Notes: generated by a model from the sequence alone, not told the origin. Counted from the stretch's first letter, positions 50,195-59,925 are shown. The stretch is DNA of 64,000 bases from Paenibacillus elgii NBRC 100335 (GCF_004000865.1 NZ_BIMB01000015.1:62001-126000); one strand, 5' to 3'. A program made the numbers and translations.

Positions 50195-51598
50195 CTATTT
50201 GCTTCCTCTGACTTTAGCGGCGGCTTTCTCCATGCGGTCCATCCATTCGTCCGGCGTAATTTTCTTCTGCAGCAGCGCGATCGTAGCGTCGCTCTCGGCC
50301 TGCTCCAAGTCGGCGTTCAGCTTGAATACGGGGGCGACGATGGTGTTGCTGCTGTTGAAATATTTCATGGCCGTTTTCACGACGCCGCTGGCGCTTGTCG
50401 CCTCCAGATCGGCCTTCACGTTCATGATGGCTCCGGTTAGCTCCGCCCAGCGGGTGGCCGTTTTCTTCGTGAAAATGAACTGTACGAACGCTTTTGCCGC
50501 TTCCGGGTTTTTCGCTTTCTTCGCGATGGCGATATTGCTTGTGTATGGAATGGCGATACTTTTGCCGCCCGGCTTCTGCATGACGGAAGGAACGAAGCCG
50601 AATTTGAAGTCGGCCGGGACGTCCTTCTTCATCTCGTTCTCCAGCCACAGCCCGTTCGGAAGCATGGCGTCTTTGCGCTGAAGGAAGAGCATTTGCGAAT
50701 CGGTGTGGTTAATGCCGAAGGAGGCGTTGTCAAAATACCCCTTATCGCGCATATCAACCAGCTTTTGCAGCGTTTTGGCGACGGCGTCGTTCTTGAACGC
50801 TTTTTCCTTCGCCGCTTCCTGATCCTTCAAAATTTGCGGGTTGTCGCCGTTCTCAGACACGAAGCCGGAGTTGACCAGCCCGCCGACGATGTAGTACGGG
50901 TATTTGCCGGTATGGATGTAAGGATTGATGCCGGAGGCTTTGATCTTCTCGCTGGTAGCGAGGAAGCTGTCCCAATCGGTCGGCACGGTCCAGCCGTTCT
51001 TCTTGAACAGCGCTTCGTCGTAGAACGTGCCCCAGGAGCCGAAGACGAGCGGGATCGTGAAATTTTTGCCGTTGAAATCCTGAGGAGGGGCGATCAATTG
51101 GTCGGTCAGCTTGTCGCCGTCGACGTTCTTCGCGGTTTTCACCCAGTCGGAGATGTCCATGAGCTGGTCGTCTTTGACCATCTGGGCTTCGTTCGATCCG
51201 GCCCCGTCGATGTAGACGACGTCGGGCGGATTGCCTTGAATCCAACGCGGCTTCATTTGATCGTTGATTTGCGAGCCGGCCGATTGCTTGATTTTGAGAT
51301 CCGGGTACTTCTTCTGGAACTCGCCGATCACTTCTTTCCACCAGGCGTCGCCGTAGCCGCCGACGAAGTATTGGATCTCGAAGTCGCCTGCGATTTTGGC
51401 GCCTTCCGCCGGTTTGGCGCCTTCCGCCGGTTTGGCGCCGTCTGCAGGCTTCGCTCCGTCGGCGGGCTTGGCGGCTTCGCCCGGCTTGGCCGTGTCGGCC
51501 GGTTTAGCCGCCGGAGCGCCCCCGCAGCCGGCCAGCGAAAGCGCGCAAAGCAGGGAGGCCATGCCCAAGGCCGCGCTTTTAGTCAATGCTTTTTTCAT
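50195..51598 (-). CDS. Family-1 sugar-binding lipoprotein with Lys-Pro-Ala repeats
   Basis: 467 residues. Lipobox LAGC (Cys25) is followed by a low-complexity linker of five-residue repeats (GAKPAD/GAKPAE, residues about 30-65), then the solute-binding family 1 fold ('FEIQYFVGGYGDAWWKEVIG', 'DVVYIDGAGSNEAQMV', 'NGWTVPTDWDSFLATSEKIK'). The repeat linker should act as a flexible spacer through the cell wall. It is one of two family-1 binding proteins in the operon. AGGAGGG precedes the ATG. Confidence 0.92.
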   Translation of the reverse strand: MKKALTKSAALGMASLLCALSLAGCGGAPAAKPADTAKPGEAAKPADGAKPADGAKPAEGAKPAEGAKIAGDFEIQYFVGGYGDAWWKEVIGEFQKKYPDLKIKQSAGSQINDQMKPRWIQGNPPDVVYIDGAGSNEAQMVKDDQLMDISDWVKTAKNVDGDKLTDQLIAPPQDFNGKNFTIPLVFGSWGTFYDEALFKKNGWTVPTDWDSFLATSEKIKASGINPYIHTGKYPYYIVGGLVNSGFVSENGDNPQILKDQEAAKEKAFKNDAVAKTLQKLVDMRDKGYFDNASFGINHTDSQMLFLQRKDAMLPNGLWLENEMKKDVPADFKFGFVPSVMQKPGGKSIAIPYTSNIAIAKKAKNPEAAKAFVQFIFTKKTATRWAELTGAIMNVKADLEATSASGVVKTAMKYFNSSNTIVAPVFKLNADLEQAESDATIALLQKKITPDEWMDRMEKAAAKVRGSK

Positions 51599-51721
51599 CT
51601 TTCGAACCCTCCTAAAATTAGGACCTCTAAGGCATATCTTGATTGCTTACCCTTATCTTAGGAGGTTTGGTTCGAAAGCTCCATTGAATATCTTCCAAGA
51701 GTTCTTTATTTTTTTACTGCG

Positions 51722-52984
51722 TTACTCGCGGCTTTTCGTGAGGGCGATCTGCTGAAGCTGATCGAGGGCGGCTTGGGGCGGCATGTGGTCGATCAGGACG
51801 GCCTGGCCCATCTTTCGCGTTCCGTCCATGACCTTCTGCCAGGCAGGGTGGTTGACCGGATAAAATTGGGCCGTCTGCAGCGCTTCGAGGCTGTCTTTTA
51901 CATTCTTGTCCTTGGCCGCAAGCTTGTCCCCTACGGATTTGGTCACCGGTAGGAAGCCTTCGCGCAGAATGATGCTCTCGTAGCGCGCATCGTCGTACAG
52001 AAAGCTGATGAATTTGGAGAGCGCCTCTTTGTTCGTGTGATCCGTCTTGAAGGACACCAGCACATCCTGCACGCCGAAGGCGATAGGCGGGGTTCCGTCC
52101 TTGACCGGCATCGGTCCGATCCCCCATTTCAGACCGGGAAATTCTCTGGGAACGACAGATGGGAAATAATTGCCCGAAATCATCGTCCCGAGCTTTCCGT
52201 TCCCGAGAATGCGGTGCTTCTCGTCGCGCGTCGTGACGGTCGGCTCGGCATCGGTCAGTCCTTGATCGTACAGCGACTTCAGAAAGGTCAGCCCTTCGAC
52301 GTTTTCCGGCGAATTGATCGTCCACTGCCCGTCCTTCATCCAGCCTCCGCCCGCTCCGAAGAAGAAGTAGGACAAGTAGGCTTGGCTTTCGTTGTCCGTC
52401 AAGTCCACGCCGAAGCCTTCGGCTTTGCCCGTCTGTTTGATTTTCCGCGCCGTCTCGACCAGCTCGGACCACGTTTTCGGCGGCTCGGTCAGCCCGATTT
52501 CGTCAAAAATGTCCTTGTTGTAATACAGATTGCGGACGGTGGTGAGATAAGGGATCGCGTATTGGGCGCCGTTCCAATAATCCATTTCCAGAAACTTGGG
52601 AAGAAGGTTCGCCTTCAGCTCCGGGGACAGAATATCGTTCCAGTCGTTGAGCAGGCCGTCCTTGGCGAAATGGGCGTACACGTTCGTGTTCAGCAGGTCG
52701 GGCGGCTGGTTCTTGCTGATCATGGTCGTATAGACGCCGTCGAGGATGTCCCAATTCGCCACCTGCAGCTCGACGTCAATGTTCGGATATTTCGCTTCGA
52801 AATCTTTCACGATGCTCTCCAGCAGCGGCCGCGTATCCGTGCTGTACTCCGCGGCCAGGAACTGGATCAACGCCTTCTGTTCCGCCATTGCAGGAGAAGG
52901 GGAAGAGTCAATCCCGCAGCCGGACAGCGGCATCAGCAGCAGCGCAGCCGATACGGCCGCTGCGGCGGGCTTCCGTCGGTTCAT
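51722..52984 (-). CDS. Second family-1 sugar-binding lipoprotein of the operon
   Basis: 420 residues with lipobox LSGC (Cys23). The body has 'IVKDFEAKYPNIDVELQV', 'YYNKDIFDEIGLTEPPKTWS' and 'GTMISGNYFPSVV'. It lies between the periplasmic sugar-binding gene and the repeat-linker binding protein. Because only one permease pair follows, one of the binding proteins may serve signalling or a second sugar. GAGGTGG lies before the ATG. Confidence 0.9.
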   Translation of the reverse strand: MNRRKPAAAAVSAALLLMPLSGCGIDSSPSPAMAEQKALIQFLAAEYSTDTRPLLESIVKDFEAKYPNIDVELQVANWDILDGVYTTMISKNQPPDLLNTNVYAHFAKDGLLNDWNDILSPELKANLLPKFLEMDYWNGAQYAIPYLTTVRNLYYNKDIFDEIGLTEPPKTWSELVETARKIKQTGKAEGFGVDLTDNESQAYLSYFFFGAGGGWMKDGQWTINSPENVEGLTFLKSLYDQGLTDAEPTVTTRDEKHRILGNGKLGTMISGNYFPSVVPREFPGLKWGIGPMPVKDGTPPIAFGVQDVLVSFKTDHTNKEALSKFISFLYDDARYESIILREGFLPVTKSVGDKLAAKDKNVKDSLEALQTAQFYPVNHPAWQKVMDGTRKMGQAVLIDHMPPQAALDQLQQIALTKSRE

Positions 52985-53035
52985 TCAGTCCACCTCGATT
53001 CTTGGATTGATCACCTGAGCCAGGGCTTGTTATCC

Positions 53036-54022
53036 TTACCTTTCTACAAAAGGGAAAAGCAGCTTTTGATTTTCCGGATCGTACATGTTCTCCTTGGTGA
53101 CGACCGTCGAATCGATGTTGTCGCGCGGGTTTGCTTTTTTCCCGTCGATGAGCTCCACGGCTGCCTTTACGCCCAAATATCCGATGTTAAAAGGCTTCTG
53201 GACCAGTGTGGCATGCAGCACGCCTTCCTCCAGCAGCTTGATCTCGTAGATCGAAGCGCCGAAGCCGACGAGCTTGACCGAGGCGCTTTTGTTCAGTTCC
53301 TTGATCGCTTTGGCGGCTCCCAAGGTAGCCGTCTCGTTCAAGCAGATCATGCCGTTAATCTCCGGGTGGTCGGCGAGCAGCTGCTTGGTCGCTTGGTAGG
53401 CCAGTTCCTCCTGATTCGCGGCATACCGCGTGCCGACGACGGCCGCCGGCTGGTCGGCGGCGAGCGCCTCCCGAATGCCGTTTTCCCGGTCTGTGGCGGT
53501 GGGGGAGCTGCCCTTGTCGCTAAGGATCGCCACGGCGGGCCGGCCCTTGGTCATGGAGGCCAGCGCCCGTCCGGCTTTTCGGCCTGCGTCCAGATTGTTG
53601 CTGGCGATAAAGCTGTCGCCGGGATTGCCGTCCAACGGCGAATCGATCACGACCAGCTTGATTCCGGCCTGGCGCACCTTCTCCGCCACAGGAACGAGCA
53701 GGTCGTCGTCGGCAGGGGCCAGCACGATCGCTTGCGGCTTCTCCGCAATCGCTTGCTCCACGAGACCGATCTGCTCGTGCACGTCGGTTTCCTGTAACGG
53801 GCCGCGAATGTCCGCCCTCGCTTGAAATTCTTTGGCGGCCGTCTTCGCCCCGGCCCGGACCGTCTGCCAAAATTCCGTGCGGATATCGTTGCTTTTCATA
53901 ATGACGATAATGCTCTTGTCCTTACCGCTTTCGGTCTGGACGGACTGGAGCAGGATGGCGGTATAGGCGCCCAAGGCCAAGAGGGGCACCAGCATCCACA
54001 CGATTTTTTTATGCGTCTGCAT
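53036..54022 (-). CDS. Periplasmic sugar-binding protein (ribose/LacI type), likely sensor partner
   Basis: 328 residues. One N-terminal membrane helix (about 8-26, no lipobox) anchors a Peripla_BP_4 domain ('ALVETDVH'-like loop, 'IEKPQAIVLAPADDDLLVP', 'VVIDSPLDGNPGDSFIASNN', 'MICLNETATLGAAKAIKEL'). It starts 14 bp after the sensor kinase gene. Membrane-tethered sugar-binding proteins next to YesM-type kinases often present a bound sugar to the kinase, so a sensing rather than transport role is likely (inference). Confidence 0.85.
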   Translation of the reverse strand: MQTHKKIVWMLVPLLALGAYTAILLQSVQTESGKDKSIIVIMKSNDIRTEFWQTVRAGAKTAAKEFQARADIRGPLQETDVHEQIGLVEQAIAEKPQAIVLAPADDDLLVPVAEKVRQAGIKLVVIDSPLDGNPGDSFIASNNLDAGRKAGRALASMTKGRPAVAILSDKGSSPTATDRENGIREALAADQPAAVVGTRYAANQEELAYQATKQLLADHPEINGMICLNETATLGAAKAIKELNKSASVKLVGFGASIYEIKLLEEGVLHATLVQKPFNIGYLGVKAAVELIDGKKANPRDNIDSTVVTKENMYDPENQKLLFPFVER

Positions 54023-54036
54023 CAGCTGCTCCTTTC

Positions 54037-55812
54037 CTACTCGCTTCTCGGGATCGTCAGCGTGACCCGGGTGCCCTTTTCCGGTTCGCTTTCGAAGCTA
54101 ACGCCGTAGCTCGTCCCGAAATAAAGCTGAATCCGTTCATGAACGTTGGCTATGCCAACGCCCGTGCCGCGCTCCGTTCCCGTCTTCGGCACCAGAATGT
54201 GCCGCAGCTGGTCCGGCGTCATGCCGAGGCCGTTGTCTTCGATGGTGAACACGATTTTGCCGTCTTTCTCTTCGCCGGCGATGGTGATGAGCCCGCACCC
54301 CGGTTTATTTTTGATCCCGTGATAGATGGCGTTTTCGACGAAGGGCTGGAGCAAAATTTTAATCGTTCTGCAGGCCATAATGTCTTGGGAGACGTCGATC
54401 CGGTAATCCAGCTTTTCCTTGTACCTCATCTTCTGGATCAGCAGATAGCTGCGGATATGCTCGATTTCGATGAAGATGGGCACAAGCTCGTCGCTTTTGT
54501 TGATGCTGGCCCGGAACAGCTTGGCGAGCGCGGAGGTCATGAGCACGACTTCCTCGTGCTTCTTGCCTTCCGCCATCCAGATGATCGAATCGAGCGTATT
54601 GTACAGAAAATGCGGATTGATCTGCGCCTGGAGCACCTTGAGCTCGCTTTTGCGCTTCGTTTCCTCGTTGCGAATGATCTCGCTCATGAGCTCCTTCGTG
54701 TGGCCGACCATCAGGTTGAACGTGCGTCCGAGCTGGCCGATCTCGTTCTCCTGCTCGATCTCGGCACGGATGTCGAAGTTGCCTTTTTCCACCTGCTTCA
54801 TCTTATCCTGGAGGTTCTTGATCGGCTTGGAAAACCGGTGCGAGAGCACGAACGACAGCAGCAGGGTGATCGCCAGCCCGAAGACGGCCAGCAGCAGGAA
54901 CGAGCTTTGAATCGTGTGCTTGTTGGTGACGAGCTCGTCCGTGTAGGCGACGCCGACGATTTTCCAGCCGAATTTCGTATCGTGGACCGAATAGATCCGC
55001 GATTCGTCGCCGTCGTACGTAACGAAGCTGTCCGTATGCATCACCTTGTCGATCAGCTCGCTTTTCAGGTTGCTGTAGATCAGCTGCTGCTGCGGGTGGT
55101 AGACGATGTTGCCGCCGTTGTCGACAATGAACACGTAGCCCCGCTTGCCGAGGTTGACCTGACTGCAGATTTCGCTGATGACGCTCAGGTTGAGATCGAC
55201 GAGAAAAATGCCTTCCCCTGCGATCCCGTCAGTGCTTTTCAACTCCCGGCTGAGGGAGACGACCCAGCGGTATTCGTTCTGGATCACATGCTGAACGTGG
55301 GAGGAGGAGACGACCGGCTTGCCGCCTTCCTGCTTCGCCTGCTTGTACCAGAGCTGCTCCTCCGGCTTCGCGTTCGGATTGAGGCTGGTGCTGCGCCGGT
55401 CCGACACGAACTTGCCGTTGTAGCCGAACACCATGATGGAGGCGATGTCTTTGCGGGTGTATAGAATCGACTGGAACATGTCCGAAATGCGCTTCTCGTA
55501 TATCCGGCGGTCGGCCTCGCTGATGAACACCGTGTTGGAGATAAAATATTTGACGTCTTTGTTCGTTAGGGCCAGGGTGGAAATGTTCTCCATATTCGTG
55601 AAGTAGGACTGGATATTGGCGCCGACCTGCTTCATGACTTCCGAGAGGTAGGCTTGCGAATTTTTCTCTACGGCGTCGGCGGACAAACGGTAGGAGATGA
55701 AGCTGGTGATGCCGACGGAGACGAGAATCAAGCAGGAAAAAGCCGCGGCGATGCTGGAGCGGATGCTTTTGAATTGGAACAAGGGCGACGGCAGGCGGAG
55801 CACAGGCTTCAT
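54037..55812 (-). CDS. Sensor histidine kinase, YesM type
   Basis: 591 residues. Two membrane helices (about 20-42 and 300-322) flank a Cache-like extracellular domain. HAMP follows at about 325-375, then the His_kinase domain with 'LQAQINPHFLYNTLDSIIWM' (phosphorylated His) and the ATPase motif 'TIEDNGLGMTPDQL', 'GTGVGIANVHERI'. It overlaps the response regulator's stop by 4 bp. The pair should report an external carbohydrate to the operon. Confidence 0.95.
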   Translation of the reverse strand: MKPVLRLPSPLFQFKSIRSSIAAAFSCLILVSVGITSFISYRLSADAVEKNSQAYLSEVMKQVGANIQSYFTNMENISTLALTNKDVKYFISNTVFISEADRRIYEKRISDMFQSILYTRKDIASIMVFGYNGKFVSDRRSTSLNPNAKPEEQLWYKQAKQEGGKPVVSSSHVQHVIQNEYRWVVSLSRELKSTDGIAGEGIFLVDLNLSVISEICSQVNLGKRGYVFIVDNGGNIVYHPQQQLIYSNLKSELIDKVMHTDSFVTYDGDESRIYSVHDTKFGWKIVGVAYTDELVTNKHTIQSSFLLLAVFGLAITLLLSFVLSHRFSKPIKNLQDKMKQVEKGNFDIRAEIEQENEIGQLGRTFNLMVGHTKELMSEIIRNEETKRKSELKVLQAQINPHFLYNTLDSIIWMAEGKKHEEVVLMTSALAKLFRASINKSDELVPIFIEIEHIRSYLLIQKMRYKEKLDYRIDVSQDIMACRTIKILLQPFVENAIYHGIKNKPGCGLITIAGEEKDGKIVFTIEDNGLGMTPDQLRHILVPKTGTERGTGVGIANVHERIQLYFGTSYGVSFESEPEKGTRVTLTIPRSE

Positions 55813-57434
55813 CGGCGGGTCTCCTTGGCCGCCGCGTTGTCCCGATATTCCGTCGGCGTGAGGCCGGAGTGCTTCTTGAAGATCAGGCTGAAATAGTTCG
55901 GATCGGCATAGCCGACCTGCGCCGCAATCTCATAGGACTTGAGCGGGGTGTGCAGCAGCAGCTCCTTCGCCTTGTCGATGCGCACCCGCGTCAAATATTC
56001 GACGAACGTTTCGCCGAGCTGCTGCTTGAACATGGTGCTGAAATAGCTGGTGCTCATGAGCGTATGCCGGCACAGCTCCTGCAGGGAGAGCTTGTCGTTC
56101 GCGTAGTGCTCGCGGATATACTCGGTGGCGCGCAGCACCTGCATGTGCGTCAGGCGGTTCCGCTGCTCGGAGATTTGCTCCAGCGCCAGGCTTAGAATGT
56201 GCGTCAGCCAGTCCTGGATTTCGTCCAGCGTCTTGAACCGGTACACGTCCGTCAGCCAATTGTGCTCGCCTGCAGTTGCGCGCGGTTCGTCCGCTCCGAG
56301 CTCCCGGACCGTATTCATCAGCGTGACGATCACCGACTGGATCTGCCAATAGCACGCTTCGATCGGCATCCGGGACGTTTTCAAGTGGGCGACCAACTGC
56401 TCGATCAAGCGGTGAACGTCTGCGGTCGTGCCGGTTTTCACGGCGGAGGCAAGCAGCCGGGTCCATTCCGCGCCGTTGTCCGGAGCTGCGGGCGGCTGCC
56501 CCTCCATATCGACAATACCGATCACTTGGTTTTTGCCGAGCAGCAGCCGGTATTCGAGCGCGGACAGGGCGCTTTTGTAAGAGAGGGGAAGCTGCTCCAG
56601 CGAGCCGCATACGCGTCCGACGCCCAAGCTTACGGTCAAATTCAAATATTTCTCGACAAACTGCCGGATCGTATCGGCGAGCTGGTACGCGAGCTCGTAC
56701 AGAGGCATGGCCGCAAGCCCGGACACGATGGCCACGACGCGCTCCTCGCGGGTGCGGAAGGCGATGCCGTTCTCCTGACCCGAGATTTCCTGGACCATAT
56801 TGTACACGGCGAAGCGCAGCAACTCCTGGTCCCGATCGGAGGGCAGGTGTCCGCCGCCGCCGAAATCGTCGATGTCGACGACCACCGCCACATAGTCGGG
56901 CAGAGGCTCGGGAAGTCCGAAATAGCGGAGCCGCTCGCGGATTTCCGCCTCCCCCATGGCGGTCGTCGCCCATCGTTCGAGAAAGCGTTCCTTCAGCAGG
57001 GGCAGGCTTTGGTTCAATTGCATGTGCAGCCGCGTCAAATCTTCCCGCTGGCGGGTTTCCTCGTCGAGCTCGCCTTTCACCTTCGTCAGCAGCGCGCGAA
57101 GATCGGCCGCTGTAATCGGTTTCAAAATAAAGTCATAAGCTTTGAGCCGCAGCGCCTGCTGCGCATAATCGAAATCGTCGAAGCCGGTCAGGATGATCAC
57201 CTTCACGAAAGGGTACCGGGTCCGGATCAGCCGCGTCAGCTCCAGCCCGTCCATAAACGGCATGCAAATATCCGACAGCACGAGGTCTGGTTTGACCTGC
57301 TCTATCGCTTCCCACGCTTCCCGGCCGCTCGCATAATCGCCGACGAGCTCGAAGCCCAGCCCGTTCCAATCGATATGCTCCTTGATGCCCTCGCGTACGA
57401 TCGCTTCGTCGTCCACAATCATGATTTTGTACAT
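55809..57434 (-). CDS. AraC-type response regulator, YesN type
   Basis: 541 residues from the ATG at 57434, with GGGGG 5 nt upstream (a GTG two codons earlier is possible). Receiver domain 1-120: 'IMIVDDEAIVREGIKEHI', phosphorylated Asp in 'DLVLSDICMPFMDGLEL', Lys in 'FILKPITAADLRAL'. A long middle region (130-430) is followed by the AraC HTH ('LSLQELCRHTLMSTSYFSTM', 'QVGYADPNYFSLIFKKHSGL'). First gene of the operon; it is expected to activate the operon or related sugar genes. Confidence 0.95.
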   Translation of the reverse strand: MYKIMIVDDEAIVREGIKEHIDWNGLGFELVGDYASGREAWEAIEQVKPDLVLSDICMPFMDGLELTRLIRTRYPFVKVIILTGFDDFDYAQQALRLKAYDFILKPITAADLRALLTKVKGELDEETRQREDLTRLHMQLNQSLPLLKERFLERWATTAMGEAEIRERLRYFGLPEPLPDYVAVVVDIDDFGGGGHLPSDRDQELLRFAVYNMVQEISGQENGIAFRTREERVVAIVSGLAAMPLYELAYQLADTIRQFVEKYLNLTVSLGVGRVCGSLEQLPLSYKSALSALEYRLLLGKNQVIGIVDMEGQPPAAPDNGAEWTRLLASAVKTGTTADVHRLIEQLVAHLKTSRMPIEACYWQIQSVIVTLMNTVRELGADEPRATAGEHNWLTDVYRFKTLDEIQDWLTHILSLALEQISEQRNRLTHMQVLRATEYIREHYANDKLSLQELCRHTLMSTSYFSTMFKQQLGETFVEYLTRVRIDKAKELLLHTPLKSYEIAAQVGYADPNYFSLIFKKHSGLTPTEYRDNAAAKETRR

Positions 57435-57721
57435 GCGCACCCCCGGATTTCCAGCGTAACTTTGTGTTGAGTGTACTGTAAAAAGGGAATTTCAGGCAAG
57501 AGGATTGTGCGCGCTTCTTCATTTTTTTGTAGAAACTTAACAGTTACCCGCCCGGAATTGATGGCAATCGACGGCAATCGAAAAAAATCCCCGTGAAAGA
57601 GTATAGACCGGTCGCGCAACCAAGATTTTACCGACGAGTGGAGGAATATGAAGAAAGCTTTTCGAAATAAATGGATAGAAAAGTGACACTTATTTCGGAT
57701 TATTTATGGGAGACGAAGAGA

Positions 57722-58138
57722 ATGAAAAAACGTTATTACATCAGCCTTGCTGCGCTTTTGATTCTCGCGGGATTTATCTTTTACAAGTATTACTATGCGA
57801 ATCCTTACGCAGATCATAACATCGAACAAAAGGATCTATTAAATTCTTTTTACAGTGCTTTCAGAACGAAAGATTACGGGGCGATAGCGGATCTTATGTC
57901 AAATCACAATCCACAAATGGTGATTAGCGTAAGGATTTGGTACGGCGAGGTAACCGGCTTTCAGATAAAAGAAATTCGGAGAACTTCTGCTACGGAGAAA
58001 AAAGCAGTGGTATCTGTAACAAGCCTTCGGAATAACAAGCAGCATGTCAACACGGATTACCTTATACTTATAAAAGGTATAAACGGCTGGGAGATCAGCT
58101 CGTATGAATCCGACCTTGATTACAAATTGCCTGGTTAG
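57722..58138 (+). CDS. Membrane-anchored small protein of unknown function
   Basis: 138 residues from the ATG at 57722. One N-terminal membrane helix (about 5-24) is followed by an extracellular domain of about 110 residues ('LLNSFYSAFRTKDYGAIADL', 'VVSVTSLRNNKQHV') with a helix-then-beta layout like NTF2/DUF4878 proteins. That likeness is weak. A 12-codon frame with a GGAGG just upstream at 57649-57687 may be a leader. The gap 57435-57721 shows nothing else convincing. Confidence 0.65.
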   Translation: MKKRYYISLAALLILAGFIFYKYYYANPYADHNIEQKDLLNSFYSAFRTKDYGAIADLMSNHNPQMVISVRIWYGEVTGFQIKEIRRTSATEKKAVVSVTSLRNNKQHVNTDYLILIKGINGWEISSYESDLDYKLPG

Positions 58139-58171
58139 TATCCGCATATATATCGAAGCGGCAAACAAAAA

Positions 58172-58213
58172 AAGAGTGTCGCAAAGTCCATGAAAATGGC
58201 TGAGGGACACTCT
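58172..58213 (-). terminator. Terminator of the frl operon
   Basis: AGAGTGTC (58173-58180) pairs with GACACTCT (58206-58213); on the minus strand the hairpin ends in a run of T. Confidence 0.75.
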
Positions 58214-58292
58214 CTTATTCATACAGCTCGTGTGTAGACTTTCTGTAAGGATAGCTGGATGGAGGCCGTGCTAACCGGTAGGCGAATTCGCC

Positions 58293-59021
58293 TCATTTCG
58301 CGCGGTGCACGGTCAGATTCACCTTGTTCGTCTCGCACATGAACGTGGAGAGGTGAACCGGCCGGTCGTGCGAATCGTAGGCGATTTTGACGATGCGGAA
58401 CAGGTTGGCGCCGACGTCGCATTCCAGCGCTTTCGCCAGATCCTTCGTCGCCCCGATTACATTGATAATTTTATCGTTGCTGTCGATTTCCGTTTCGTAA
58501 TCTTGCTTCAAAATCTTGTACGTCGATTCGTCACGCGCGATTTTTTTCTCCAGATCGGGGAAGCGCGTCAGCGGGTAGTGGGCCAGATCGTAAAACAGCG
58601 GCCGCTCGTTGACATACATCAGCCGTTCGAGCTCAAGCACCGGGCTTCCTTCCTCGATCTGCAGCCGCTCGGCCATATCCGCGGTAGCCGGAATCACTTC
58701 GCTGCGCAGCGTGCGCGAATTGGGGATCATCCCCAATTGGTGGCTGAATTCCGAGAAGCCGCTGACCGACAGCAGCTCGTTCTGGAATTTGCTTGAGGTG
58801 ACGAAGGTCCCCTTGCGCTGGATGCGGGTGAGCGTGCCGTCCTTGACCAGCTCCTCGATCGCTTTGCGTATCGTGATGCGGCTGACCTGATAGATGTCGC
58901 ACAGCTCCGCTTCCGTCGGAATCTGCTCGTCGGGTTTGTATTTTCCTTCTTGAATATCGTTCTTCAGCATTTGCCGGATTTGCATGTATAAGGGCTGCGC
59001 TGTCGATGGGTTTAAGTTCAT
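58293..59021 (-). CDS. frlR: GntR family regulator of the fructoselysine operon
   Basis: 242 residues from the ATG at 59021, the length of E. coli FrlR. N-terminal GntR winged helix ('GKYKPDEQIPTEAELCDIYQ', 'VSRITIRKAIEELVKDGTL') and C-terminal UTRA effector domain ('EEGSPVLELERLMYVNERPL', 'LFRIVKIAYDSHDRPVHLST'). Last gene of the operon. It is the likely binder of the identical 26-bp operators before frlC and frlB. The ribosome site is weak (GGAG 13 nt off). Confidence 0.85.
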   Translation of the reverse strand: MNLNPSTAQPLYMQIRQMLKNDIQEGKYKPDEQIPTEAELCDIYQVSRITIRKAIEELVKDGTLTRIQRKGTFVTSSKFQNELLSVSGFSEFSHQLGMIPNSRTLRSEVIPATADMAERLQIEEGSPVLELERLMYVNERPLFYDLAHYPLTRFPDLEKKIARDESTYKILKQDYETEIDSNDKIINVIGATKDLAKALECDVGANLFRIVKIAYDSHDRPVHLSTFMCETNKVNLTVHRAK

Positions 59022-59090
59022 AGCGTAAAATCGACTCCATGTCGCCAATGTTTCTTCTCATTATACATGCAACTTTGCCGCGAATTCCAG

Positions 59091-59873
59091 CTACCAGGCC
59101 CCGAAATACGTAATCGTTTGCGTCGCGGCCCGCGTTCCTTGCTCCAGACAATGCGTCAGCGGAAGTCCGTTCATGATCCCGTGCAGGAAGCCGGCAATAA
59201 ACGAATCGCCCGCGCCCATCGTATCCACGACGGCGACCGCTTCCGCCTCGCGGCGAAAATAACGCTCGCCGTCGTAGGCAAGCGAGCCGTTTTCCCCCAA
59301 GGTGGCGACGGCGACCCGGGCCCCGAGCGCATGCGTTTCTTTCAGGTAGCTGCGGATATAAGCGTCGTCCTGCGTATAAGAGAAGAAAGCGTAATCAACA
59401 AAGGCCGGGAGTCTCCGGGTCAAGTCGTGATGAAGCTGGTCCGAGAAGTCGAAGGAGGTGATCAGCCCCTTCTCCTTGAACCGCGGGAAATACGGCTCCG
59501 CGTGGCCCCAGATTCCTGCATGCACCAGCGCATGCCCTTCGATAAACCGCAGATCGGCTTCCGTCAGCACGAAGTGCTCCATCACCCCTTCGTGATAGTC
59601 GCCGAATTTGCGGTCGCTGCCGATCAGCTCGACGTAGGTTACGGCGGTTTGGCCTTCTTTTTGGTGCAGATGGCTGACGTCGATCCCTTTGTCCCGGATC
59701 GCCCGGCGCATTTGCTCGCCGTAGCTGTCGGTGCCGACCCAGCCGATATACGAAGCATCGCCCCCGAGCCGCTTTAAGTAGACGGCCACGTTCACCGGAT
59801 TGCCGCCCGGGTAGCTTTCCTGCCTCGACAAATAGACGTCCATACAGTTGTCTCCGACGGTGACAGCTTTCAT
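59091..59873 (-). CDS. frlD: Fructoselysine 6-kinase (PfkB family)
   Basis: 260 residues, close to E. coli FrlD. The PfkB fold is shown by 'YPGGNPVNVAVYLKRLGGDA' and the catalytic 'VVDTMGAGDSFIAGFLHGI' with the GAGD anion hole and Asp. It phosphorylates fructoselysine to fructoselysine 6-phosphate, the substrate of FrlB. The preceding gap holds a perfect hairpin, and AGGAGG precedes the ATG. Identity rests on the set of neighbours as well as on sequence. Confidence 0.88.
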   Translation of the reverse strand: MKAVTVGDNCMDVYLSRQESYPGGNPVNVAVYLKRLGGDASYIGWVGTDSYGEQMRRAIRDKGIDVSHLHQKEGQTAVTYVELIGSDRKFGDYHEGVMEHFVLTEADLRFIEGHALVHAGIWGHAEPYFPRFKEKGLITSFDFSDQLHHDLTRRLPAFVDYAFFSYTQDDAYIRSYLKETHALGARVAVATLGENGSLAYDGERYFRREAEAVAVVDTMGAGDSFIAGFLHGIMNGLPLTHCLEQGTRAATQTITYFGAW

Positions 59874-59902
59874 CTTCCCATTCGCCTCCTACAGGAGCGT
59901 AA

Positions 59903-59925
59903 CCCCCTGTCCGGAAGACAGGGGG
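59903..59925 (-). other. Intercistronic hairpin between frlB and frlD
   Basis: CCCCCTGTC (59903-59911) and GACAGGGGG (59917-59925) form a perfect GC-rich 9-bp stem with a 5-nt loop. No T run follows, so it is more likely an mRNA-stability or processing element than a terminator. Confidence 0.55.

Noticed and set aside
57649..57687. 12-codon leader peptide before the 57722 gene
   Set aside because: Good GGAGG but too close to the ATG, and no attenuation structure or repeated codons.
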